This document shows, in pieces, positions 29,920-38,403 of a DNA stretch of 39,616 bases (within the stretch, counting starts at the first letter, position 1; every line of letters begins with the position of its first letter). Source of the stretch: an uncultured Candidatus Saccharibacteria bacterium (GTDB taxonomy: Bacteria; Patescibacteriota; Saccharimonadia; Saccharimonadales; Saccharimonadaceae); the NCBI GenBank assembly GCA_946804195.1, contig CAMPEU010000008.1, positions 1 through 39,616 on the forward strand, in the 5' to 3' direction. A program made the translations under genes and the position numbers. The notes beneath the pieces are model-generated. The model saw only the letters and a program-made list of their open reading frames with translations, searched no databases and was not told where the DNA came from.

Positions 29920-30621
29920 ATGAGCAGGGGAGTCTTTATTGTTATCGAAGGCAGTGACGGATCTGGCAAGGGCACTCAATTCAAACTCATCGCCAAAAGA
30001 CTCATTGATGCCGGCTACGAAATCGCAACCTATGATTTTCCTCAGTATAGCCAAGATTCATCCTACTTTGTTCGGGAATATCTGAATGGTAATTATGGTG
30101 ATGCCAACGAACTTGGGGCGTATGGGCCATCGCTATTTTTCACTCTAGATAGGTACCAGGCGGCTCAGAGCATCGAAAAAAACCTTGCAGATGGCAAGAT
30201 CGTGCTATCTAACCGCTTTATCGGTTCTAACATGGCGCACCAAGGTCAAAAAATCGACGACAAAGTCCAGTTAAAGAAATACTACGATTGGTTACGCAAT
30301 ATTGAATTCAATATTTTGAATATACCGCGCCCAGACATTAATATCATCTTGCTCGTTCCTGCAAAGGTCGGCCAAAAACTTGTTGATCGCAAAGCAAAAC
30401 GTACATACACTGACAAAAAGCGTGACATCCACGAAGCTGATATAAATCACCTGACTCGTGCGGTTGCTGCATACGAACACCTGTGCAGTCAATTCCCGAA
30501 GGAATTCGTACCAATCCAATGTGTCAAAAATAACAAACTATTAACAATATCGAAAATAACGGATCTAGTTTGGAGAAAAGTCGAAAGTGTTCTCATAACC
30601 ACGCAGCCTACCTCGCATTGA
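29920..30621 (+). CDS. tmk: Thymidylate kinase
   Basis: 233 residues. Landmarks: VFIVIEGSDGSGKGTQFKLI (P-loop), TYDFPQYSQDSSYFVREYLNG, LFFTLDRYQAA (DR(Y/W) motif), VLSNRFIGSNMAHQGQKI and LLVPAKVGQKLVDRKAKRTYTDKKRDIHE (lid). It phosphorylates dTMP to dTDP, completing the route from dCTP and dUMP encoded next to it. The product is about 25 residues longer than E. coli Tmk, and resembles thymidylate kinases with a longer linker such as archaeal/CPR forms. It has no separate ribosome site and depends on coupling to the HIT gene. Confidence 0.94.
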   Translation: MSRGVFIVIEGSDGSGKGTQFKLIAKRLIDAGYEIATYDFPQYSQDSSYFVREYLNGNYGDANELGAYGPSLFFTLDRYQAAQSIEKNLADGKIVLSNRFIGSNMAHQGQKIDDKVQLKKYYDWLRNIEFNILNIPRPDINIILLVPAKVGQKLVDRKAKRTYTDKKRDIHEADINHLTRAVAAYEHLCSQFPKEFVPIQCVKNNKLLTISKITDLVWRKVESVLITTQPTSH

Positions 30622-30680
30622 CATTTTTGCAATACCTTGTAAGCTTGAGCATATAAGCTATAAACAATTAGGAGAGAGAG

Positions 30681-31082
30681 ATGGCTAAAATAATACAACA
30701 ATTTATGACAAAAATGATGGTTGTCCCGCTGCTTTCCATCGGAATAAGTGGACTCGTCGTATCATCGGTCTATGCGGCTGACTGTACGGTAGACAGTGAC
30801 AATCCGCTAGGTACCGCCTCCGAATGTGTAAAAAATGACTCTCAGCCTACCGACCTAACAAAGAGCATCCAAGATATAACCAACGTATTGTTATTTGTCG
30901 TTGGTGCTATCAGCGTGATAATGATTATTTATGGTGGCATCCAATACGTCACATCGAGCGGCGACTCATCAAAGGTTCAAAACGCAAAAAATACTATTCT
31001 GTATTCAATCGTCGGGATTGTTGTTGCAATATTGGCGTACGCGATTACAAACTTCGTGGTTAGTGCGTTTATCAATAACTAA
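30681..31082 (+). CDS. VirB2/TrbC-like small pilin or membrane protein
   Basis: 133 residues. A signal peptide (MVVPLLSIGISGLVVSSVYA, cut before ADCTVDSD) is followed by a short Cys-containing loop (two Cys) and two hydrophobic helices (NVLLFVVGAISVIMIIYGGI and TILYSIVGIVVAILAYAITN) separated by a basic GDSSKVQNAKN turn. This is the layout of TrbC/VirB2 pilins of type IV secretion, common in CPR genomes often without a full VirB set. AGGAG precedes the ATG and a terminator follows, so it is monocistronic. No VirB4/VirD4 lies nearby, so the partner machine is unknown. Confidence 0.75.
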   Translation: MAKIIQQFMTKMMVVPLLSIGISGLVVSSVYAADCTVDSDNPLGTASECVKNDSQPTDLTKSIQDITNVLLFVVGAISVIMIIYGGIQYVTSSGDSSKVQNAKNTILYSIVGIVVAILAYAITNFVVSAFINN

Positions 31083-31094
31083 TTCGCTAATTAT

Positions 31095-31125
31095 AAAAAA
31101 CACCGGTTTTTGGTCGGTGTTTTTT
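31095..31125 (+). terminator. Terminator of the VirB2-like gene
   Basis: AAAAAACACCG pairs with CGGTGTTTTTT (11 bp, 9-nt loop) 13 nt after the stop. Confidence 0.9.
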
Positions 31126-31156
31126 ATATGCCTATTAACTCCTGTAATTAGGCTAA

Positions 31157-32167
31157 CTATCGAATCGAGCCATAAATGTCAGATACAGCATTCGTTGCCA
31201 TATTTATAACTGAGCGCGGGTGGAATTGTTTTATTAAACTACTAGACTGAGGTTTCCGGTCGCGACGAATACCTTCGTATGCCCTCGGGTGGTAACGTAA
31301 CCTATCTGGAACCATCCACCAATTCGTTCGGACTGAAAGTGCGAACAAATCGTACTGAGCCTTGTCCATAGTAGAAAAAGGAATGTCAAAACGTTCCCTA
31401 ACTCGTTCGGGCAAGCCACCGATCGCTAAACAACCTAAAACATTCGAAACAGGGGGTTTGATAATTGGCCAGATTTCCTTGGGTATCATAGGTAATCGCT
31501 CGCCGTCATGCGTCAAGGCTTTTTCAACAGCTTGCTCGGCAGCGGGTGTCATTTCTAGAACATTGTCACAAATATCATTAAATTTATCATAAAAAGACCA
31601 GTAATCAGTCGGGACATTGCCCATAGGCATACCGTAGCGTTCATACCACGTCAATGACTCATCGTACATTTTTGCACGATCAGCAGGCGAAAGCGTATTA
31701 TGGCTAAACACATCCGCATTTCGTACAGTCATATCAAAAAAGGTAGCATGCGCCCACCAAAAGGTGTCAGGATCGAGCGCATTATATCCTCGGCCTTTGT
31801 GATCCGTGCCATGAATACCGGTATGAAAACTGCGCACAGTTTTGCCAGTTTCACCGGCTCTTTTACCATCAAAAACAACGCCATATATCCACGGCAGCGA
31901 TCGCTCGATTCGATCCCAGGGGTCATCAAAGAAATCAGAGTGTTCCGCAACGCCTGCGCCCAGTCCCGGCCACATCAATTGCAATTCGCCACCGGGCAGT
32001 CCAGTAAAAGCAGTGCGATTGTCAAAATATCGTCCAATTAGACTACGAGGACCAACTGTTGAGCCTACAGCTTGTCGTCCCATATCACTAACCACAAACA
32101 AGCGATGCTCTGAATCCCGCACAATCTCATGATTGTTTGATGTAGTTTCGTATTGTCGTGTAGGCAT
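31157..32167 (-). CDS. MpaB/DUF2236-type oxygenase-like protein
   Basis: 336 residues. The hallmark region is HTGIHGTDHKGRGYNALDPDTFWWAHATFFDMTV, matching the DUF2236 (ER-bound oxygenase MpaB, latex-clearing Lcp relatives) pattern of a His, a short G(Y)xAxxP, then W(V/A)HAT. YERYGMPMGNVPTDY and a late SVRTNWWMVPDRLRYHPRAYEG further support it. Lcp and MpaB members are haem-dependent; whether this protein oxidises anything is unproven. The start was put at MPTRQYE (32167) because AGGAG lies four nt upstream; an ATG six codons earlier is possible. Such genes are common in Actinobacteria, the usual Saccharibacteria hosts, so acquisition from a host is conceivable (inference). Confidence 0.8.
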   Translation of the reverse strand: MPTRQYETTSNNHEIVRDSEHRLFVVSDMGRQAVGSTVGPRSLIGRYFDNRTAFTGLPGGELQLMWPGLGAGVAEHSDFFDDPWDRIERSLPWIYGVVFDGKRAGETGKTVRSFHTGIHGTDHKGRGYNALDPDTFWWAHATFFDMTVRNADVFSHNTLSPADRAKMYDESLTWYERYGMPMGNVPTDYWSFYDKFNDICDNVLEMTPAAEQAVEKALTHDGERLPMIPKEIWPIIKPPVSNVLGCLAIGGLPERVRERFDIPFSTMDKAQYDLFALSVRTNWWMVPDRLRYHPRAYEGIRRDRKPQSSSLIKQFHPRSVINMATNAVSDIYGSIR

Positions 32168-32223
32168 ATTTCTCCTATTTGCCATATTATCCTACTAATA
32201 TGAACTATTTGCAAGCATGAGCA

Positions 32224-32799
32224 TTATGCTTTTCGTAACGCACGAATAACAAGGGGTGAATACAAAGTAAGTGCGAGCAGGATAGCAAGTTGATGACCAA
32301 GCGCCCACAGTCGCACCTGTTGACATCCAGGCAGCAGCGTCTCGCGTACGGGAACGACTGGATCATAAATTGGATGAATAGACACAAGCTCGGCAGATTG
32401 TTTTGCAGATAATTTTTTTATTGATTGATTCAGGAGTTGCATTGACCGCTTGAACGCAGGTGAACGGTCAAAATAGCTCTGTCCAACCGTTTCAGGATGT
32501 GAATTTTTACCACATAATGTCATAGCTTTAAATAAATCAATTTGCGTGCGAGCCATGGTATGTACGACCATACTGCCTCCGGCACTTTCACCAATTAAAA
32601 CAATTCGTTTACCACGAGCATCGTCAATTGCCTGGCATATATCTATCAATTTAGCATCGAAAGCTCCTGACTCCCAGTTCATAGGAACCAGTTGAACCGT
32701 TATATTTTTGTAGTTCCAGTGGCTCAGAATCCAATGACGAAGATTGTCATATTTATTTCCGAAACCAGGAATATAGATAATATGGAGTGGTCGTGACAT
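32224..32799 (-). CDS. Small alpha/beta hydrolase
   Basis: 191 residues. An alpha/beta-hydrolase core is visible: LHIIYIPGFGNKYDN, VLIGESAGGSMVVHTMAR (nucleophile elbow GESAGG with Ser), SIHPIYDPVVPVRETL (acid) and ALGHQLAILLAL (His). It is shorter than typical esterases, with little or no cap domain, in the size range of RBBP9/YdeN-like serine hydrolases. It may cleave a small ester. Its C-terminus is hydrophobic (LALTLYSPLVIRALRKA). It lies upstream of the DUF2236 gene on the same strand with a 57-nt gap. The start at 32799 follows AAGGTG. Confidence 0.8.
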   Translation of the reverse strand: MSRPLHIIYIPGFGNKYDNLRHWILSHWNYKNITVQLVPMNWESGAFDAKLIDICQAIDDARGKRIVLIGESAGGSMVVHTMARTQIDLFKAMTLCGKNSHPETVGQSYFDRSPAFKRSMQLLNQSIKKLSAKQSAELVSIHPIYDPVVPVRETLLPGCQQVRLWALGHQLAILLALTLYSPLVIRALRKA

Positions 32800-32883
32800 C
32801 ACTCGTCACCTTATCACAACAAGCCATATATTGCTCGTTCTAATCGTTATTAGATTTCCACAAGCGAAACTATAATTTTGAAC

Positions 32884-32912
32884 TTGAATGCTTGTGTGTG
32901 CATCCGTATAGT
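32884..32912 (+). promoter_or_regulatory. Promoter of the PiT transporter gene
   Basis: TTGAAT, 17-nt spacer, TATAGT, which ends eight nt before the ATG at 32921: a full promoter placed for a leader of one or two nt. Confidence 0.65.
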
Positions 32913-32920
32913 GGGCAAGG

Positions 32921-34036
32921 ATGGATTTTACTTTAGTTATCGTCATCGCCGTTGCCCTCTTTTTTGATTTTACCAATGGATTTCATGATACGGCGAACGC
33001 GATTGCTACTATAGTCTCGACAAAGGCTGTACCTCCGAAAGTAGCCGTCATCGGAGCTGCGATTTTAAATTTTCTAGGCGCCTTTGTATCACTTCACGTG
33101 GCAACAACTATCGCCAAGGGTATCGTCATCCCTGAAGCCATCACGCTTAATACAATCCTTGCTGGACTCATAGGGGCAATCATATGGAATCTGGTTACCT
33201 GGCGCGTAGGACTCCCGTCAAGCTCGTCGCACGCACTCATAGGCGGGGTTATCGGTTCAACCGTTATGGCATTGGGTGTCGGCGTGATTCAGTGGGATGG
33301 CGTGCAAGCAAAAGTGCTCCTTCCGTCACTCATTTCACCCTTTCTTGGTATGGCAGGAGCCGCCGTGATACTTTTACTAATCTTTAAAATAGTTAAAAAA
33401 TACTCGGAAAAATCAATCCAAAAAGTTTTTCGGCGATTACAATTACTTTCTGGCGGCTTCGTTGCGTTTACGCATGGCACAAACGATGCACAAAAGACTA
33501 TGGGAATTATCGTATTGGCTCTCATTGCTGCATATCCGAGCACGGAGTGGGACGTGCCCCTATGGGTCATTGTCTCGTCCGCTACGGCAATGGCACTCGG
33601 AACGTATATAGGCGGTTGGCGTATTATTCAAACCCTTGGTGAAAAGATTACAAAACTCACGCCACAGCAAGGTTTTGCCGCCGAAACATCAACCGCCGCC
33701 ACATTATGGCTTACTTCACACTACGGTCTGCCCGTATCAACAACACATACGATTAGTGGTTCAATCCTCGGTGCAGGCGCCGCTGTAAATCACCGTGCAG
33801 TTAACTGGAGGGTTGTCAAGCATATTCTTATCGCGTGGGTCATAACAATCCCATCCGCGGCAATCATAGGTGGAATTGCCGAGTTAATTACCCGTTTGCC
33901 GAATGGAACAGGAATCCTGGTGCTTCTTTTTACCGTCACAATCCTTACAATCTACGTTACACGTAATTGGACCCGGGAAGAAGCGGCGCAGATAAAAGGG
34001 CTCCTTTCACTGTTGCGTCGCGGTCGATTAAAATAG
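32921..34036 (+). CDS. pit: PiT-family inorganic phosphate transporter
   Basis: 371 residues, with about ten membrane helices. The two inverted PD001131-like signatures are seen: DFTNGFHDTANAIATIVSTKA near the N-terminus and FTHGTNDAQKTMGIIVLAL in the centre, along with WRVGLPSSSSHALIGGVIG and HYGLPVSTTHTISGSILGAG, which are the paired GLPxSxxH elements. It imports phosphate (or metal-phosphate) using an ion gradient, reasonable for an organism with limited biosynthesis. Length is near the shorter PiT members (E. coli PitA has about 500), lacking the long central loop. It is monocistronic with its own promoter. Confidence 0.95.
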   Translation: MDFTLVIVIAVALFFDFTNGFHDTANAIATIVSTKAVPPKVAVIGAAILNFLGAFVSLHVATTIAKGIVIPEAITLNTILAGLIGAIIWNLVTWRVGLPSSSSHALIGGVIGSTVMALGVGVIQWDGVQAKVLLPSLISPFLGMAGAAVILLLIFKIVKKYSEKSIQKVFRRLQLLSGGFVAFTHGTNDAQKTMGIIVLALIAAYPSTEWDVPLWVIVSSATAMALGTYIGGWRIIQTLGEKITKLTPQQGFAAETSTAATLWLTSHYGLPVSTTHTISGSILGAGAAVNHRAVNWRVVKHILIAWVITIPSAAIIGGIAELITRLPNGTGILVLLFTVTILTIYVTRNWTREEAAQIKGLLSLLRRGRLK

Positions 34037-34118
34037 TTATATTTTTGTCATTTTTTATAACCGAGGTCATAAAAAAATATCGCCTTTACCTCTGGACAAT
34101 TGAGGTAATAAGCTATAG

Positions 34119-34124
34119 CATAAT
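34119..34124 (+). promoter_or_regulatory. -10 box of the sensor kinase gene
   Basis: CATAAT, AAGGGA, ATG. The six-nt gap fits leaderless starts; AAGGGA itself could be a weak ribosome site. The -35 is unclear (TGGACA at 34093-34098 is 20 nt away). Confidence 0.4.
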
Positions 34125-34130
34125 AAGGGA

Positions 34131-36455
34131 ATGGGTGATGGAGTTAAAGCTACTGGAAAAGTGAAGCCGTTGCTAAGATTAGCACGTATGTTTAGATTGA
34201 AAATTTCGGCAAAAATCCTCATTTATTTTTTACTTATTGCCCTTGTCCCACTAGTGGTAGTCAGTTACGTACTCGTAACCTCCGCCAATAATCAATTGCT
34301 TCAAAATGCCAGTACTAAACAACAGACAATCGCCACGGACCTGACTAGGAGGGTCAATAACTACCTGGCGAACAATGCTAACCTTCTTGCCTACACTGGA
34401 AGGCTTTACTCCGCACAGGACTTTGATGCAAAGCAAATTGATGACAGCATACTGACATTATTCGAACAAAATGCGACATTGAAACGCGTTATTTTGATGA
34501 CTGTGACTAAAGAGGCGGGGAATGAACGTAAATATGAAGTTCTGCCAAATGGTACGATTAAAATAGAAAATAAAGTTCTCGACACGAGCTCTGAAATATT
34601 AAAATTTCTTGAAAATAAACCATACTTTATATCAACAGGACGAGACCAAGACAATAGTCCAGAGGTTGGAATTGGCATACCAATCTTAAAAAAGTACGGC
34701 CCCGCAAATGACGAATTGTTCAATTCTCAGGGGGGATCTGCGGATAATCTATCTGGAGCTATTGCCGGTTACTACGATATCAGCAACTTATGGCAATCAG
34801 TCCTTTCAACAAAAAATGACAACGGGGCATATGCTTATGTTGTTGATAGCTCGGGTACCCTCGTTGCGCACCCCGATAGCGGCTTCCTTGATTCACATCA
34901 AAAAATTGATAATGTCCAATCGGTACGTCGATTTTTGGATAATGACCTTGCGACGACACAAACCATATCAGAGAAAAACGTTGACGTGGTCAGCACACCG
35001 CGAAAGACCATCAATAACTGGGGCGTAATCGTCCAAGAACCCGTAAAGACTATTTATGCGAGTATTAATTCTTACATTCAACTCGCAGCGACTGTTGGTG
35101 TCATTGCTATCTTCCTCTCGACTATCGTGGGCATATTCTTTAGCCGACAGCTAATCCGACCAATTCGCGAACTCACAATGGGAGCAAAACGAATGGAACG
35201 TGGCGAGTTTGATCGACCTATTAATGTCAAGACGAATGATGAGTTGGAAGAACTAGCGGACACCTTTAACGGCATGGCTCAGGGCATCAAGAAACTCATT
35301 AGCGATCTAAAGACAAACAATGTTCGATTAAAGTTTGAACAGATAAAACTCAACAACATCATCAGTAGTGTGAGCGACGGCGTCATAGCAGTGAATAGTA
35401 AGGGCGAGATACTATCAATCAACCCCCCTGCAGCAAAGATGATAGACGGTAATTCAAAGACGTTAGAAGGAAAATCAATCACAGATCAATTCCCGTTCAA
35501 GCATGACGAAGAACCATTTACTCCCGACCTAACTAACGGCGGTATCTATCATTACACCGACTTAACATTGGCACATAACAGTTCAATTATTTACCTGGAT
35601 TTAATGGTTGCCGTACTTGAACATCCGGACAGCGACGTTGCGGCAATCATTACGCTACATGACCAAACTGCCAGTCGCGAGCTCAGCTTTATGAAGTTGG
35701 ATTTCGTTGCCATTGCCGCCCATGAGTTGCGTACACCACTTACTGTAGTTAGGGGATATCTCGATATCCTTAATACGAGCGCGGCAAAAGAATTATCCGT
35801 CTTTAATATAGAGAACTTGTCAAAAGCAATCGTAGGTGCAAATCAACTCCGCGAACTTATCAATAAATTACTCAACATCGCCAGAATTGAACGTGGCGAT
35901 ATGGAGATTTTCATCGAAAAGTTAAATATCTCTAAACTCGTTCGCGATAACGTAGAACAGCACAAATCGATGGCTGCACAAAAGCAACAAATCCTGAGCT
36001 ATAACTCAAACACCGATAGTAACGTCTATGCGCCTGCTGATGCCGCATCTATAGTGGAGGTTGTCAATAACCTCATCGGAAATGCCATGAAATACAATGG
36101 CAAGGGCGGGCAGATTGTAGTCAGTCTAACTGCAGGCGAAAAGGAAGTCCGTATAGAAGTGGCTGACAATGGCCCCGGCGTGCCTGATGATTTACGCGAA
36201 CGACTCTTTACTAAGTTTTATCGAGCAGAACGTAGTCTAATTTCAGGTACGCGTGGTACCGGGCTAGGTTTATTTATTTCAAAAACGATTATCGAATTGC
36301 AGAATGGTAAAATCGGCATCGAGCCCGACAAGGGGACGGGGAGTACGTTCTACTTCACTCTACCCATTTACGATCCTGCAAGGGATGATGAACAAGTAGC
36401 AAAAAAATCATCGGGAGGTATACGTGGCTGGTTTAAAAAACGTCCTAGTAGTTGA
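34131..36455 (+). CDS. Sensor histidine kinase (Cache-like, HAMP, PAS, HisKA, HATPase)
   Basis: 774 residues. TM1 (ISAKILIYFLLIALVPLVVV) is followed by an external domain of about 250 residues, Cache/PAS-like by its SPEVGIGIPI and GAYAYVVDSSGTLVAHPD segments. TM2 (TVGVIAIFLSTIVGIFF), a HAMP domain (LIRPIRELTMGAKRMERGEFDRPI) and a PAS domain (SVSDGVIAVNSKGEILSINPPAAKMI) precede HisKA with the phospho-His near residue 531 in IAAHELRTPLTVV. The ATPase domain has NNLIGNAMKYN, VADNGPGVPDD and RGTGLGLFIS. It senses an extracellular ligand and signals to the overlapping response regulator (32-base overlap). Two downstream Met could be starts; 34131 is preferred from the -10 box. Confidence 0.93.
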   Translation: MGDGVKATGKVKPLLRLARMFRLKISAKILIYFLLIALVPLVVVSYVLVTSANNQLLQNASTKQQTIATDLTRRVNNYLANNANLLAYTGRLYSAQDFDAKQIDDSILTLFEQNATLKRVILMTVTKEAGNERKYEVLPNGTIKIENKVLDTSSEILKFLENKPYFISTGRDQDNSPEVGIGIPILKKYGPANDELFNSQGGSADNLSGAIAGYYDISNLWQSVLSTKNDNGAYAYVVDSSGTLVAHPDSGFLDSHQKIDNVQSVRRFLDNDLATTQTISEKNVDVVSTPRKTINNWGVIVQEPVKTIYASINSYIQLAATVGVIAIFLSTIVGIFFSRQLIRPIRELTMGAKRMERGEFDRPINVKTNDELEELADTFNGMAQGIKKLISDLKTNNVRLKFEQIKLNNIISSVSDGVIAVNSKGEILSINPPAAKMIDGNSKTLEGKSITDQFPFKHDEEPFTPDLTNGGIYHYTDLTLAHNSSIIYLDLMVAVLEHPDSDVAAIITLHDQTASRELSFMKLDFVAIAAHELRTPLTVVRGYLDILNTSAAKELSVFNIENLSKAIVGANQLRELINKLLNIARIERGDMEIFIEKLNISKLVRDNVEQHKSMAAQKQQILSYNSNTDSNVYAPADAASIVEVVNNLIGNAMKYNGKGGQIVVSLTAGEKEVRIEVADNGPGVPDDLRERLFTKFYRAERSLISGTRGTGLGLFISKTIIELQNGKIGIEPDKGTGSTFYFTLPIYDPARDDEQVAKKSSGGIRGWFKKRPSS

Positions 36456-36807
36456 AGATGATGCGATGATCCGCGATCTTTACAAAATGGCATTAGCAAA
36501 TGCAGATTATACCGTTGAAGTTGCCGATAGTGCAGACGAATTGTACGCCAAGCTTGACCGATTCAAGCCAGACATTATGTTTCTAGATGTTATGCTGCCC
36601 GGAACATCAGGACTTGAAATACTCAAGGAGCTACGCACTAATTCAGAGCTCGATTGCCAAGACATCAAAGTAGTCGTACTAACCAACCTTGCTCAACGAA
36701 CAGTCGCTGATAATGCCATGGAGAATGGAGCCGACGGCTACATTATCAAGGCAGATATATTGCCCAAAGACCTGCCCAAAGTAATCGAATCCTTAGAGGA
36801 AGATTAA
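36424..36807 (+). CDS. Single-domain (receiver-only) response regulator
   Basis: 127 residues with a GTG start, placed by GGGAGGT seven nt upstream inside the kinase gene. Receiver motifs: acidic pair in LVVEDDAMIRD (Asp12, Asp13), phospho-acceptor Asp55 in IMFLDVMLPGTSGLEIL, Thr/Lys switch residues in VVLTNLAQ and GYIIKADILPKDL. No output domain follows, so it must act by protein contact, as CheY or Spo0F do, or in a phosphorelay. The surface-protein gene starts 14 bases after its stop. Confidence 0.93.
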   Translation: MAGLKNVLVVEDDAMIRDLYKMALANADYTVEVADSADELYAKLDRFKPDIMFLDVMLPGTSGLEILKELRTNSELDCQDIKVVVLTNLAQRTVADNAMENGADGYIIKADILPKDLPKVIESLEED

Positions 36808-36820
36808 TGTAGACACTATC

Positions 36821-38365
36821 ATGCTAAAAAGAATACTCATCGCCATCCTTTTGCCCATCCTCAGCGCCCTGAGTGTTCTTGTAGTACATTCGACCGCATT
36901 CGCCGAGAACGTCGTTCAGACAGAAACGTGTAACGTTACCGTGACATTCAAGGCAACAGTACCGAGCAGCGTCGAGCAGGGCAAGAGCTTCACAATAACA
37001 AATATTAGCGTTCAGCCAAAGAGTAGCTATGGATTTACGGTTGCATCATCAGTTTTTGACATGACCGCAACGAACACCTCATCGGCTACATATAGCCAAA
37101 ACTTCATCACCACAAACCCTAGCCCTACGACTGGCCACAATACATACGCTGGAATCTATCCAAATTGGTCATTAAACGCGAATGGAGCTGTCGGTAGTTA
37201 TATCACAATAAAGCTCAAGAAAACGGTTACAGTCGTGCAGGGCTACGGTAATGTGACGTGTAACTTCTCGAAGACCCTTGCAACTATTCCAATCACAGCA
37301 CCGCCGGCACCATCTCCGTCACCTTCACCGTCATCGTCTCCTTCACCGTCATCGTCACCATCAAATAATCCATCCGATGGAGGTTCGTCTGGCGGATCAT
37401 CTAATAACTCTTCAGGTGGTTCGTCTGGCGGATCATCTAATAACTCTTCAGGTGGTTCGTCATCAAAATCGGATACCAAAAAGAATGATGGAAAAAAGAC
37501 CGGCAATAATGACGGTAAAGGCGCAGATAAGGATAGTACCGATACATCCACAAACCAGGAGGCACCGGGCATCTCTGTCGTTCCGATCGTCATCGAAGTT
37601 ACGGATGATTCCGGAAAAAAGGTGGAAGGCGCAGAGGTTACGCTGGACGGTGAACATAAGGTTGAGACTGATTCAAAAGGTCTTGCGACATTCCCTAATA
37701 TCCTGACAGGGGATCATAGTCTCGTTGTCACGTACGCTGATCAAAAAGTTAGTAAAAAGATTAACGTCAACACTCTAGATGTTGGTGCGAAAGTACCTAT
37801 TAAATTACCGCCAGCCGATAGGAGTACTACCTTTATAGTTATCGCATCCATACTGAGCGCGCTCTTAGCGGGTGGTGTTGGCACCGTTGCATTAATGATG
37901 AAACGGAGGCGGGATGAAGAAGCAGCACTAGCTGCAACCACGCATATGTCATTGTCTAATATTCGATCCGGTTCGGCCGTTCCCGTGCCAGAAAGCCGCG
38001 TACCCGCATCGACACCAGCCATATTGATGTACAATACGAAACCCACGCCAAGATCTCTCGCTCCCTGGGATTTACCAACGGTTCAACAACCAGCTCCATC
38101 ATCACCACCGGCGGTTCCACTACCAACACCCGTACAGCAAAGCACCCTTCCAGCCAACCCTGTTCAGCCAGCTTCTACCGCAACAGCGCCTGCGCCAATA
38201 ACTCAGCCAGCGCCGACGCAAACAACACCAATCACTATACCCGTACAGCAGGTTCCACAAACAGCAATCGCTCAATCACAATCACCACAACAGGCAACGA
38301 CAACAGCACCCGTTGCGCAACCGGTAGCCCCAGATACATCAGTTAATGAAATTCGTAGATTTTAG
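36821..38365 (+). CDS. Secreted, membrane-anchored surface protein
   Basis: 514 residues. A signal peptide (MLKRILIAILLPILSALSVL then VVHSTAFA) starts an exported region: a beta-rich domain with two Cys (residues 30-160), a PSPSPSSSPSPSSSP linker, Gly/Ser/Asn repeats, then an Ig-like/carboxypeptidase-regulatory domain (VVPIVIEVTDDSGKKVEGAEV, TDSKGLATFPNILTGDHSLVV). A membrane helix (residues about 336-358, IASILSALLAGGVGTVALMM) and KRRRDEE stop-transfer are followed by about 150 cytoplasmic residues rich in Pro, Gln, Ala and Thr. It may bind surface structures or sense wall state. It follows the kinase/regulator genes and may be their target or partner (inference). Family not identified. Confidence 0.75.
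   Translation: MLKRILIAILLPILSALSVLVVHSTAFAENVVQTETCNVTVTFKATVPSSVEQGKSFTITNISVQPKSSYGFTVASSVFDMTATNTSSATYSQNFITTNPSPTTGHNTYAGIYPNWSLNANGAVGSYITIKLKKTVTVVQGYGNVTCNFSKTLATIPITAPPAPSPSPSPSSSPSPSSSPSNNPSDGGSSGGSSNNSSGGSSGGSSNNSSGGSSSKSDTKKNDGKKTGNNDGKGADKDSTDTSTNQEAPGISVVPIVIEVTDDSGKKVEGAEVTLDGEHKVETDSKGLATFPNILTGDHSLVVTYADQKVSKKINVNTLDVGAKVPIKLPPADRSTTFIVIASILSALLAGGVGTVALMMKRRRDEEAALAATTHMSLSNIRSGSAVPVPESRVPASTPAILMYNTKPTPRSLAPWDLPTVQQPAPSSPPAVPLPTPVQQSTLPANPVQPASTATAPAPITQPAPTQTTPITIPVQQVPQTAIAQSQSPQQATTTAPVAQPVAPDTSVNEIRRF
37382..37453 (+). repeat. Perfect 36-bp tandem repeat in the surface-protein gene
   Basis: Two identical 36-nt units in tandem, plus nine bases of a third, encode GGSSGGSSNNSS repeats in the linker. 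Copy number could change by slippage without a frameshift (36 = 3 x 12). Confidence 0.85.
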
Positions 38366-38403
38366 AATATACGCTTCACGCTTGCGTTCCACGTAAGTGT
38401 AGA

